This document shows positions 26,144-33,343 of a DNA stretch of 64,000 nt, piece by piece. The stretch comes from JBBQLG01 sp038327655. GTDB lineage: Bacteria; Bacteroidota; Bacteroidia; Cytophagales; Spirosomataceae. Within the stretch, counting starts at the first letter, position 1. Each line of letters opens with the position of its first letter. The notes under the pieces were generated by a model, which saw nothing but the letters and a program-made list of their open reading frames with translations, was not told the DNA's origin and searched no databases. The stretch is from the NCBI GenBank assembly GCA_038327655.1, contig JBBQLG010000006.1, forward strand, positions 1 through 64,000. The letters run 5' to 3'. Made by a program: the position numbers and the translations under genes.

Positions 26144-26836
26144 TTACTCGCCTGCCTCAGCGTCGAGCAATGCTTTGTATTTCTTCGCGTTTGGTGCTTC
26201 GGCCGACTCCGGGTACTTCTCCATGATCTGACTGTACGCATCAACCGCTTTAGCATTATCCTTCGCGTTCTCCTGCGCCACCGCCAGCTTCATCAGGTAC
26301 GAGGGGGTGAAGTACTTATTCGGGTTATAATCAGCGGCTTTCTGGTAGTAATCAGCCGCATCACTGTAGCTCTTTTTCTCCATATACGCATCGCCGATCA
26401 GGGCGTAGGCACGGGCCTGAACCAGCAGATCGGACGAACTGAAGTTCTTCAAATGCTCGACGGCATCGTCATACTTGCCCTGCTTCAATAAACCGAGACC
26501 AGCATAGAAGTTAGCCAATTTACCGGCCTTCGTAGAACCGTAATCATCAGCCACCCGCACCAAGCCGGGGTTTGCTCCGTCGCCGTTGAGGGCTTTCTTA
26601 AGCGAATCAGCCTCCAGTTGAAACACGGACGGAAACATCTCGGTCTGTGCCGCTTCGTCCTGCGTTCCCTGGTAATACCGATAGCCAAAAAAGCCAACGA
26701 TCAGAAGCAATATGACCCCAACAACCCCCAAAATGGGTTTTTGGTAGGTTTCAAATAAATCTTCGGCCTGTTCTAAACGGCCGGCTAATGCATCGGGGTC
26801 TTCCAGAATCTCTAAGCCCGCTCTCTTTTTGCTCAT
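26144..26836 (-). CDS. Membrane-anchored tetratricopeptide repeat protein (YfgM-like)
   Basis: 230 residues. A cytoplasmic N-terminus of about 33 residues, one membrane helix (PILGVVGVILLLIVGFFGYRYY), then a periplasmic domain with TPR-like repeats (YAGLGLLKQGKYDDAVEHLK; YALIGDAYMEKKSYSDAADYY). This topology matches YfgM/TPR_21 proteins, which are ancillary to the SecYEG translocon and periplasmic chaperones; the same role is a reasonable guess. Transcribed alone. Confidence 0.8.
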   Translation of the reverse strand: MSKKRAGLEILEDPDALAGRLEQAEDLFETYQKPILGVVGVILLLIVGFFGYRYYQGTQDEAAQTEMFPSVFQLEADSLKKALNGDGANPGLVRVADDYGSTKAGKLANFYAGLGLLKQGKYDDAVEHLKNFSSSDLLVQARAYALIGDAYMEKKSYSDAADYYQKAADYNPNKYFTPSYLMKLAVAQENAKDNAKAVDAYSQIMEKYPESAEAPNAKKYKALLDAEAGE

Positions 26837-26904
26837 TCGTCTTGCAATTTGAACCGCAAAATTAGTGATATTCTGGTTTGCATCAACGGCTAACCCCCGA
26901 AACT

Positions 26905-27135
26905 TTAGATAGTTGCAGCCGTATCACGGGCGGTCATCACTTCCGACGACCGTAACGACCGAATCTGGTGCGGTAATAATGTCTCAATCGCCAGTGTTTC
27001 GCCGGTATACGTGACAAACTCTACTTCGTATGCTTTTCCCTCGCACAGTACGGTCGTTATCGTACCTACGTCACCAATCTTTAGCCGTCTGTTGGCAATG
27101 TCTTCAGTCAGTACAACCAATTCAAATTCATTCAT
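26905..27135 (-). CDS. DUF4926 domain-containing protein
   Basis: 76 residues from the ATG at 27135. The sequence LVVLTEDIANRRLKIGDVGT and KAYEVEFVTYTGETLA is the DUF4926 signature, a small beta-rich domain often found beside DUF6883 or other toxin-like genes, where it may serve as an antitoxin or immunity protein. No such partner is adjacent here, so it is an orphan. A 12-bp inverted repeat lies 17-58 bases upstream of its start. Confidence 0.8.
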   Translation of the reverse strand: MNEFELVVLTEDIANRRLKIGDVGTITTVLCEGKAYEVEFVTYTGETLAIETLLPHQIRSLRSSEVMTARDTAATI

Positions 27136-27151
27136 ACGCGCAGTCAATTAA

Positions 27152-27193
27152 TTACGGTATAACGTAACCTGTTGATTGCTTGTTATACCGTAA
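27152..27193. promoter_or_regulatory. 12-bp inverted repeat upstream of the DUF4926 gene
   Basis: TTACGGTATAAC (27152-27163) and GTTATACCGTAA (27182-27193) are perfect reverse complements with an 18-base spacer, 17 bases before the DUF4926 start. Position and half-site size suggest an operator. Confidence 0.5.
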
Positions 27194-27266
27194 AATCAAA
27201 AAACCGACCAGCGGGGGCCAGTCGGTTTTAAAGCAATATGGTGTCGGGTTATCAAACCCGACACCA
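27194..27266 (-). terminator. Tandem terminators after pdhA
   Basis: Reading on the minus strand: a 10-bp stem (27239-27248 with 27257-27266, TGGTGTCGGG), then an 8-bp stem AAACCGAC/GTCGGTTT (27201-27208 with 27221-27228) followed by a T-rich run. They end at the DUF4926 upstream inverted repeat. Confidence 0.85.
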
Positions 27267-27278
27267 CATGACGTTCTT

Positions 27279-28319
27279 CTACTCCATCAGGAACGGATAG
27301 TCAGCCTGCATGTATACGTCCTTGTACGCTTCTTCGGCCGGGGGATATGGCGAATCCTCAGCAAACTTCACGGCTTCGTCAATCTGACCTTTGATTTTCT
27401 GATCAATAGCCGCCAACTCCTCTTCTGTGGCGATGTTCTGCTCCAGTATCCGGCTTTTGACGTGTTCGATGGGGTCGCGCTGTTTGTATTGTTCTACTTC
27501 GTCTTTGGAGCGGTATTTCTGCGGGTCCGACATGGAGTGTCCCCGGTAACGATACGTCCGAAACTCCAGAAAGGTTGGGCCTTCACCGGCACGGGCACGG
27601 GCAGCCGCGCGGCCAACGGCTTCGTGAACGGCTTCGACATCCATCGCATCGACCGGCTCCGATGGCATATCGTACGATTCGCCGATGGTATAGAGTTCGG
27701 TTACGTTCGAGGTGCGGGCAACCGAGGTTCCCATGGCGTAGCCGTTGTTCTCGACCACAAAAATGACCGGCAGTTTCCAGAGCATCGCCATGTTAAAAGC
27801 CTCGTGCAGCGCACCCTGTCGCACTGCGCCATCGCCCATAAAGGTAATGCAGAGGTTACTGGTCTTGTTATACTTCTCGGCGAAGGCGATGCCCGCGCCC
27901 ATCGGCACCTGCGCCCCCACAATGCCATGACCACCGACGAAATTCACCGACTTGTCGAAGATGTGCATCGACCCGCCTTTACCTTTCGATGCACCGGTTT
28001 GTTTGGCGTATAACTCGGCCATAACCGCATTGGGGCTGGTACCGAGGGCGAGCGGAAAGCCGTGGTCGCGGTAGGCCGTGATCCACTTATCGTCTTTGGT
28101 CAGGGCCGAGCAGGCACCCGACGAACCTGCTTCCTGACCGATGTACAGGTGACAGAAACCCCGGATCTTCTGCTGTCCGTAGAGTTGGCCGGCCTTTTCT
28201 TCAAACTTCCGCTGCAACTGCATCGACTCGTACCAGAACAGGTACTGCTCTTTGGAATACTGTGCCTTAACCGGGGGAGGGGTTGCAACCCCTTTAGTTT
28301 TTTCTTTGACGCTTGCCAT
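27279..28319 (-). CDS. pdhA: Pyruvate dehydrogenase E1 component alpha subunit
   Basis: 346 residues. Thiamine-diphosphate-dependent decarboxylase subunit of the pyruvate dehydrogenase complex. The TPP motif starts at GDGAVRQGALHEAFNMAM and ends at VVENN; other signatures are RGFCHLYIGQEAG, YRDHGFPLALG, GKGGSMHIFD and the phosphorylation-loop region YRYRGHSMSDP. The E1 beta and E2 genes are not adjacent. Divergent from recF, with a TATCTTTG box between them on the recF side. Confidence 0.95.
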   Translation of the reverse strand: MASVKEKTKGVATPPPVKAQYSKEQYLFWYESMQLQRKFEEKAGQLYGQQKIRGFCHLYIGQEAGSSGACSALTKDDKWITAYRDHGFPLALGTSPNAVMAELYAKQTGASKGKGGSMHIFDKSVNFVGGHGIVGAQVPMGAGIAFAEKYNKTSNLCITFMGDGAVRQGALHEAFNMAMLWKLPVIFVVENNGYAMGTSVARTSNVTELYTIGESYDMPSEPVDAMDVEAVHEAVGRAAARARAGEGPTFLEFRTYRYRGHSMSDPQKYRSKDEVEQYKQRDPIEHVKSRILEQNIATEEELAAIDQKIKGQIDEAVKFAEDSPYPPAEEAYKDVYMQADYPFLME

Positions 28320-28387
28320 TGTATGAGTGTTCAGAGTCAGTCGGGACGCGTTCGCCGACGGTGGTCAACGGATGAACAAACCGTCTG

Positions 28388-28395
28388 TATCTTTG
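28388..28395 (+). promoter_or_regulatory. -7 box upstream of recF
   Basis: TATCTTTG fits the Bacteroidota -7 consensus TAnnTTTG and lies 81 bases before the recF ATG in the divergent recF-pdhA gap. No convincing -33 element was picked out. Confidence 0.4.
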
Positions 28396-28475
28396 TTGCC
28401 AATAGCTGACGGTCAGTCGCGTTTACGCGGCCACAATGGGGCAAAAATAGCCAATCTCCCGCGAATCTCATCTGC

Positions 28476-29564
28476 ATGCATCTGGAAAAACTGAGCCTGA
28501 CCAATTTTAAGAACTACGACGATGGGTCATTTCTGTTCGGGCGGCAGGTAAACGTAGTCGTTGGGCGGAACGGGAGCGGAAAAACGAATTTGCTGGATGC
28601 CATTTACTTTCTCTCGCTGAGCAAGAGTGCTTTTCAGAATCAGGACGCGCTGAGCATCGCCTTCGATGCCGACTATTTCATCATCGACGGTATCTTCCTG
28701 AAAGACGAACGGGCTACTCAGATTACCATCAGCCTGCAACGCGGGCAACGGAAACACCTCCTGACCGACAAAAAGCCCTACGAGCGATTCAGCGACCACA
28801 TCGGCCGGTTTCCGGTGGTGCTGATGGCTCCCAATGACACCGACCTCGTACGCGAGCACAGCGAAGACCGTCGGCACTTTTTCGACGGGGTACTGTCGCA
28901 GTGGGATGCCGATTACCTGCGCGATTACCTGTTGTACAACCAGATTCTGAAGCAACGCAACAGCCTGCTGAAACTATTTGCCGAACGCAACACGCTGGAC
29001 GAAGAACTGCTGGAAACGTACAATGAGCCACTGCTCACCTTAGCCGACCGCATTCACCTGCGCCGGAAACAGTTTGTCAATGAGTTCCTGCCCGTGTTTC
29101 AGCGGCACTATGATTACCTAAGCGACGCCCGCGAAACAGTCGACATCGTTTATGAATCGGAAGTGAGCAGCGACGAGTTTGGTAAGGATTTCCGGCGCAG
29201 CCGCAGCCGCGACATTCAGCTTCAGCGCACCACAATGGGCATTCATAAAGACGATTACATCTTTGAGATTAATAACATGGCCCTAAAAAAATTTGGTTCG
29301 CAGGGGCAGCAGAAGACGTTTGTAGTGGCCCTGAAATTAGCGCAGTTCGAGCAGCTCAACGCCGGAAAGAATGTAAAACCAATTCTGCTCTTAGACGATA
29401 TTTTCGATAAGTTAGACGACCGGCGCATCAGTAAGCTCATTCAACTGATGGACGAGGGCGTTTTCGGTCAGTTGTTCATCACCGACGCCCGCCCGGAACG
29501 CACCGAACAGTTGCTGCGACACGTAAAAGCCGACGTGAAATTCTTCCGGGTGGGGGAGGAGTGA
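28476..29564 (+). CDS. recF: DNA replication and repair protein RecF
   Basis: 362-residue SMC-like ATPase that helps load RecA at single-stranded gaps. Walker A VVGRNGSGKTNLLDAIYFLS near residue 30, the HLEKLSLTNFKNY N-terminal strand typical of RecF, signature QGQQKTFVVALKLAQ, and Walker B ILLLDDIFDKLDDRR. Length is normal. It is not next to dnaA/dnaN as in many bacteria. Ends in a convergent gap with a long inverted repeat. Confidence 0.96.
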   Translation: MHLEKLSLTNFKNYDDGSFLFGRQVNVVVGRNGSGKTNLLDAIYFLSLSKSAFQNQDALSIAFDADYFIIDGIFLKDERATQITISLQRGQRKHLLTDKKPYERFSDHIGRFPVVLMAPNDTDLVREHSEDRRHFFDGVLSQWDADYLRDYLLYNQILKQRNSLLKLFAERNTLDEELLETYNEPLLTLADRIHLRRKQFVNEFLPVFQRHYDYLSDARETVDIVYESEVSSDEFGKDFRRSRSRDIQLQRTTMGIHKDDYIFEINNMALKKFGSQGQQKTFVVALKLAQFEQLNAGKNVKPILLLDDIFDKLDDRRISKLIQLMDEGVFGQLFITDARPERTEQLLRHVKADVKFFRVGEE

Positions 29565-29647
29565 GGGCTTTGTTGTTGGTAACTGAAGCAACCCATATCA
29601 AACAGTGAGGCCACTTATAATTTTCACTTACCATCCAAACTGGCAAC

Positions 29648-29722
29648 TTTTTGTCATCATGACGCAGGAAGGATCTTAGCGGTCAATTCTCTAAGATCCT
29701 TCCTGCGTCAGGATGACAAAAA
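29648..29722. terminator. 32-bp near-perfect inverted repeat in the recF/DUF2141 convergent gap
   Basis: Arms 29648-29679 and 29691-29722 match over 32 bp with one mismatch; the loop is 11 bases. The ends of the stem are T/A runs, so a U-tract would exist on either transcript. Bidirectional termination is the simplest reading. Confidence 0.75.
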
Positions 29723-29767
29723 CTACACTTCCGTTTTTAAAACAATAGATTCTGACCCACTTCAGTA

Positions 29768-30205
29768 CTACAACTGATTCATCATCGTAACCTTCATCCG
29801 GGTATCTTCTGCCAGGGTGAAGGAAGCGTCTTCGTACATGGGCGGGGCCATCAGCATCACAATTTTCGAGAAGCCAAACGGTTCACTCGGCATCATTCCT
29901 TCGCGGTCCAGTTTCCCGTTTCCGTTAATGTCCTGATACACGCGCACGGCATACGTTCCGGCGGGGACATCCACAAATTCGATGGTCGTTTCACCCTTCG
30001 CCGACACGTCCGCAGAGAGTGTTTTCCATGAGGCACCGGCGAATGTGGCCTCACTATTGGCTAATCCCACGTATAGTTTACCGGTACGGTTGGCGATATC
30101 GGGAATAAACACGGTTAGTTTGTACGTTTTGTCCTGTCCGAACGACGTATTTACGCTTGCCAACGAGAATAAAGTGAGGGCGAGGGCGGTTAATAGCGTT
30201 TTCAT
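29768..30205 (-). CDS. DUF2141 domain-containing secreted protein
   Basis: 145 residues from the ATG at 30205, which opens a signal peptide (MKTLLTALALTLFSLASVNT, cleavage likely after SFG). The mature part is a beta-rich domain with LTVFIPDIANRTGKLYVGL, VDVPAGTYAVRVYQDINGNG and MMPSEPFGFSK, the usual DUF2141 landmarks; the DINGNGKLD stretch resembles a calcium-binding turn. Function of the family is unknown. Located in the periplasm or outside. Confidence 0.88.
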   Translation of the reverse strand: MKTLLTALALTLFSLASVNTSFGQDKTYKLTVFIPDIANRTGKLYVGLANSEATFAGASWKTLSADVSAKGETTIEFVDVPAGTYAVRVYQDINGNGKLDREGMMPSEPFGFSKIVMLMAPPMYEDASFTLAEDTRMKVTMMNQL

Positions 30206-30368
30206 AATTTTTAGACGTGTATGGCGTACAGCGGGGTTGCCGTTCGATACGTCAAAGGTATGGGACTGATTCGGCGCAGGACAAATCGCAGGGACAAACA
30301 GCACCCATTTGGGCCAAACGGGAAATGTTGGGGTGATTGGTAAAGCGGTGGGGTATTTAGAAAACTGT

Positions 30369-30644
30369 TCAGGCGGCCGTGGGTTGCCTGATTTCTATAT
30401 ACGTGAGTAAATCCTCAGGCTCGGCAATGGGATCGCTTTGAGTCAGGTAAAATAGTAGCCCTTGGGGTTGAGGCAGTTCATCCCCATCCTCGGTCATTCC
30501 TTCCAGATGGAGCGTCAACGCTTCTTTCATGTTCTTTATCGTCTCTTCGACCGTATCACCCGAAGCGACGCAACCTTGCACATCGGGCGAATACGCCGAA
30601 TAGTTGTGCGCTCCATTTTCAACGACAACCAAGTATTGTTCCAT
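30369..30644 (-). CDS. hicB: HicB-family antitoxin
   Basis: 91-residue RNase H-like partial fold antitoxin: YLVVVENGAHNYSAYSPDVQGCVASGDTVEE is the HicB signature. It would bind and neutralise HicA. The usual C-terminal ribbon-helix-helix or HTH domain is missing, so it may not repress its own operon by direct DNA binding. Starts 2 bases after hicA on the same strand. Confidence 0.9.
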   Translation of the reverse strand: MEQYLVVVENGAHNYSAYSPDVQGCVASGDTVEETIKNMKEALTLHLEGMTEDGDELPQPQGLLFYLTQSDPIAEPEDLLTYIEIRQPTAA

Positions 30645-30646
30645 AA

Positions 30647-30832
30647 CTAAAGCAATCCAGCCTGTTTAAGAATTGATTTTTGTGTTTTGGGGTGAACTTC
30701 ATCACTCGGTTTTCCCGCGATAGTAACCCGTCCGGTTTTGATCGCATGCTTATATTGCCGGTGGCTACCGACCTGAGTAACTTGCACCCAACCGTCGTTT
30801 TCGATTAATCTGATAATCTCCCTGAATTTCAC
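30647..30832 (-). CDS. hicA: HicA-family mRNA interferase toxin
   Basis: 61-residue dsRBD-like toxin that cleaves mRNA independently of the ribosome active state. The catalytic His lies in VGSHRQYKH, preceded by the LIENDGWVQV helix-strand pair. Start is GTG at 30832, preceded by AAAAG; an in-frame stop is two codons upstream, which fixes it. Length and gene order (hicA then hicB) are standard. Confidence 0.92.
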   Translation of the reverse strand: MKFREIIRLIENDGWVQVTQVGSHRQYKHAIKTGRVTIAGKPSDEVHPKTQKSILKQAGLL

Positions 30833-30862
30833 CTTTTAAATTTATGAAATGTCTGCTTTATC

Positions 30863-32773
30863 TCAACCGTTCAGCGTGAGGTTGCCACCTTTGGTGTAGC
30901 GTATTTCTTCTTCGGCCAGCATCTGCTTTACGGTCTGCGCCAGCGTTTCGGCTTCGGCGGTTTTGAAATAATCGGCCAGTTGGCGGGGCGACACACCGGG
31001 TCCGTTGGCAATGGCAACGTATTCCCGCACCTGCTCCCGAACGGCCGACAATACCGATTCCTGCGTTTTTTTCTGCTTCAGGCAATTGTCGCAGATGCCA
31101 CAGGCGCGGTCCGGTTCTTCGCCGAAATAGGCCTGAATCAGCCGCGTCCGGCACTGAACCGTATGCTGCGCGTAATGCAGGGCCGCCCGAACTTTTGCCA
31201 ACGCCCGCTGTTTGGTCTGCTCCAGTTCGTAGAAATTAAGCGGCAACTGATCGGCGTGGATGCGGGGGGTCAAAAAGGTAAGCTGGGGCTTTTCTTTCTG
31301 TTTATCGTAGATAATAATTGTCCGTTCGTGCAGATGGTCGAGCATGGCCGTGATTTCGGACTGGTCGATGTGGTACGCCCGCGCCAGTGCCGCTTCCGAA
31401 ATGGTCGTGAAGTCCGTAAACATTTCGCCACCGTACATCCGCAGCAACAGCTTGATGAACGAATCTACGTTCGGATTCATGACCTGAAACTCGTATAACT
31501 GCCGGTTCTCGACCGCAAAAACCAGTTTTGATGGGTGAAAATAAGCTTCGCTCAGGTCGATAAACCCCTCGTGTTGCAGGATTTTCAGAGCGTAATGGGT
31601 TTCCTGCGGGGGCAGTTTAAACGTGGTCGTAAACGCAGCCATATCGAAGTCGAAATCGCTGAACTCACCCCCGCCGACGGGCACCGCCGTATAGTTGGCC
31701 AATGCCTGATACACCCGTTTCAGGAGTTCGACGGGTGGGTACTGCTGCTCGGTGCGAAACTCGAGCGTCGAGAGGTCCGCTTTGTTATGGAGCATCACCG
31801 CGTAGGCTTTCTGCCCGTCGCGCCCGGCCCGGCCCGCTTCCTGGTAATAAGCTTCCAGCGTGTCGGGTATTTCGAGGTGGATCACGACCCGAACACCCGG
31901 CTTGTCGATGCCCATGCCAAACGCGTTGGTGGCCACCATCACCCGGCATTTGTCATTCAGCCAGGCATCCTGTTTGGCCGCCCGCTGTTTGGTATCTAAT
32001 CCGGCGTGGTAGAAATCGGCCGCGACATCATGACGAACCAGCCACTCGGCAATTTGCTGCGTCTGTTTCCGGCTGCGGACGTACACAATGGCCGTACCGG
32101 GAACGTTGTTCAGGATTTTCAGCATCCGCGTCTGCTTGTTCTCTTCCAGAATGGCCGAATACGACAGGTTAGGCCGGGCGAAGGTTTGCCGGAAAACGAC
32201 AGGCGAGCGCATGGCTAACTTCTCCTGAATATCGGCTTGCACCTCGGGCGTGGCCGAAGCGGTCAGCGCGATGACGGGAACATTGGGAAGCCCTTCGCGG
32301 AACTCGGCGATTTGCAGGTAGGGGGGGCGAAAATCATAGCCCCAGGCAGAAATGCAGTGTGCTTCGTCGACGGCCAGCAAACAAACGTTCATCTGCTTCG
32401 TCCGTTCGATCATAATTTCGGTGCGCAGCCGTTCGGGCGAGACGTACAGAAACTTGGTATTGCCGTAGATGCAGTTGTCGAGCGTCGTGTCAATTTCGCG
32501 CCAGTGCATTCCCGAGTGCAGCGCAGCGGCCGGAATACCCCGTTTGCGGAGTTGCTCGACCTGATCGCGCATGAGGGCAATCAGGGGTGTAACCACGATG
32601 CAAACGCCGGGAATGGCCAGCGCGGGCACCTGAAAACAGATGGATTTCCCCCCACCGGTCGGCATCAGCACCAGGGTATCCTGCCCGCTGAGTACGGTAT
32701 TCACGATGTCTTCCTGCAACGGGCGGAAGGTATCGTATCCCCAAAACTGCGTTAAAATCTGCCGTACAGTCAT
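30863..32773 (-). CDS. recQ: ATP-dependent DNA helicase RecQ
   Basis: 636 residues from the ATG at 32773 (a TTG 24 bases upstream is weaker). 3'-5' helicase for recombination and fork repair. Walker A LMPTGGGKSICFQ, DEAH box AVDEAHCISAWGYDFRP, motif VI QEAGRAGRDG. The RecQ zinc-binding cysteines are seen in HTVQCRTRL and ACGICDNC, followed by a C-terminal winged-helix-like region. No clear HRDC domain, as in other Bacteroidota RecQ of this length. Confidence 0.95.
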   Translation of the reverse strand: MTVRQILTQFWGYDTFRPLQEDIVNTVLSGQDTLVLMPTGGGKSICFQVPALAIPGVCIVVTPLIALMRDQVEQLRKRGIPAAALHSGMHWREIDTTLDNCIYGNTKFLYVSPERLRTEIMIERTKQMNVCLLAVDEAHCISAWGYDFRPPYLQIAEFREGLPNVPVIALTASATPEVQADIQEKLAMRSPVVFRQTFARPNLSYSAILEENKQTRMLKILNNVPGTAIVYVRSRKQTQQIAEWLVRHDVAADFYHAGLDTKQRAAKQDAWLNDKCRVMVATNAFGMGIDKPGVRVVIHLEIPDTLEAYYQEAGRAGRDGQKAYAVMLHNKADLSTLEFRTEQQYPPVELLKRVYQALANYTAVPVGGGEFSDFDFDMAAFTTTFKLPPQETHYALKILQHEGFIDLSEAYFHPSKLVFAVENRQLYEFQVMNPNVDSFIKLLLRMYGGEMFTDFTTISEAALARAYHIDQSEITAMLDHLHERTIIIYDKQKEKPQLTFLTPRIHADQLPLNFYELEQTKQRALAKVRAALHYAQHTVQCRTRLIQAYFGEEPDRACGICDNCLKQKKTQESVLSAVREQVREYVAIANGPGVSPRQLADYFKTAEAETLAQTVKQMLAEEEIRYTKGGNLTLNG

Positions 32774-32878
32774 GCGTTTCAAATCCCGGTTGGGCAAATT
32801 TACACCCGTTGGCAGACAAATCAGCGAACGGGTTGTTTCCTAAACGATGTATCGATTTCAATAAATCCATGAATACCC

Positions 32879-33283
32879 ATGATCCAGAAAGTAATTAAGT
32901 CCGACGAAGAGTGGCGCCAGCTTTTGACGCCCGAACAATACCGCGTGACCCGCCAAAAAGGTACCGAACGGGCGTTTACGGGCGAATACTGCGAAATGCA
33001 CGATCCCGGCCTGTACGCCTGCGTGTGCTGCGGCACCGAACTATTCGAGTCGACGACCAAGTTTGAGTCGGGAACGGGTTGGCCCAGCTTTACCGAACCC
33101 ATTGACCCGGAGCGGATTCGGCTGGAAGAAGACCGCACCTACGGAATGCGCCGGGTCGAAGTGCTCTGCAATGTATGCGACGCCCACCTGGGCCACGTTT
33201 TCGACGATGGGCCGCCCCCAACAGGGCAACGCTACTGCCTGAATTCGGTTTCTTTATTGCTGAAACAGCCCGCCGGAGAATAG
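32879..33283 (+). CDS. msrB: Peptide-methionine (R)-S-oxide reductase
   Basis: 134-residue selenocysteine-free MsrB that reduces methionine-R-sulfoxide in proteins. Zinc-binding CxxC pairs are present (CVCCGTELF and CNVCDAHLGHVF), with FESGTGWPSF and the catalytic Cys in RYCLNSVSL. No signal peptide, so cytoplasmic. Divergent from recQ, and 60 bases before the T9SS-exported protein on the same strand. Confidence 0.97.
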   Translation: MIQKVIKSDEEWRQLLTPEQYRVTRQKGTERAFTGEYCEMHDPGLYACVCCGTELFESTTKFESGTGWPSFTEPIDPERIRLEEDRTYGMRRVEVLCNVCDAHLGHVFDDGPPPTGQRYCLNSVSLLLKQPAGE

Positions 33284-33343
33284 CATAAACCGGGATGTTT
33301 ATCGTTTTTAGTGCAAACATTTAACCCAACGGTTTGTGACCTT

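Noticed and set aside
26018..26491. 157-residue plus-strand open frame
   Set aside because: Antisense to the membrane TPR gene and crosses its terminator.
27180..28013. 277-residue plus-strand open frame
   Set aside because: It runs antisense through pdhA and its terminators, with no family resemblance.
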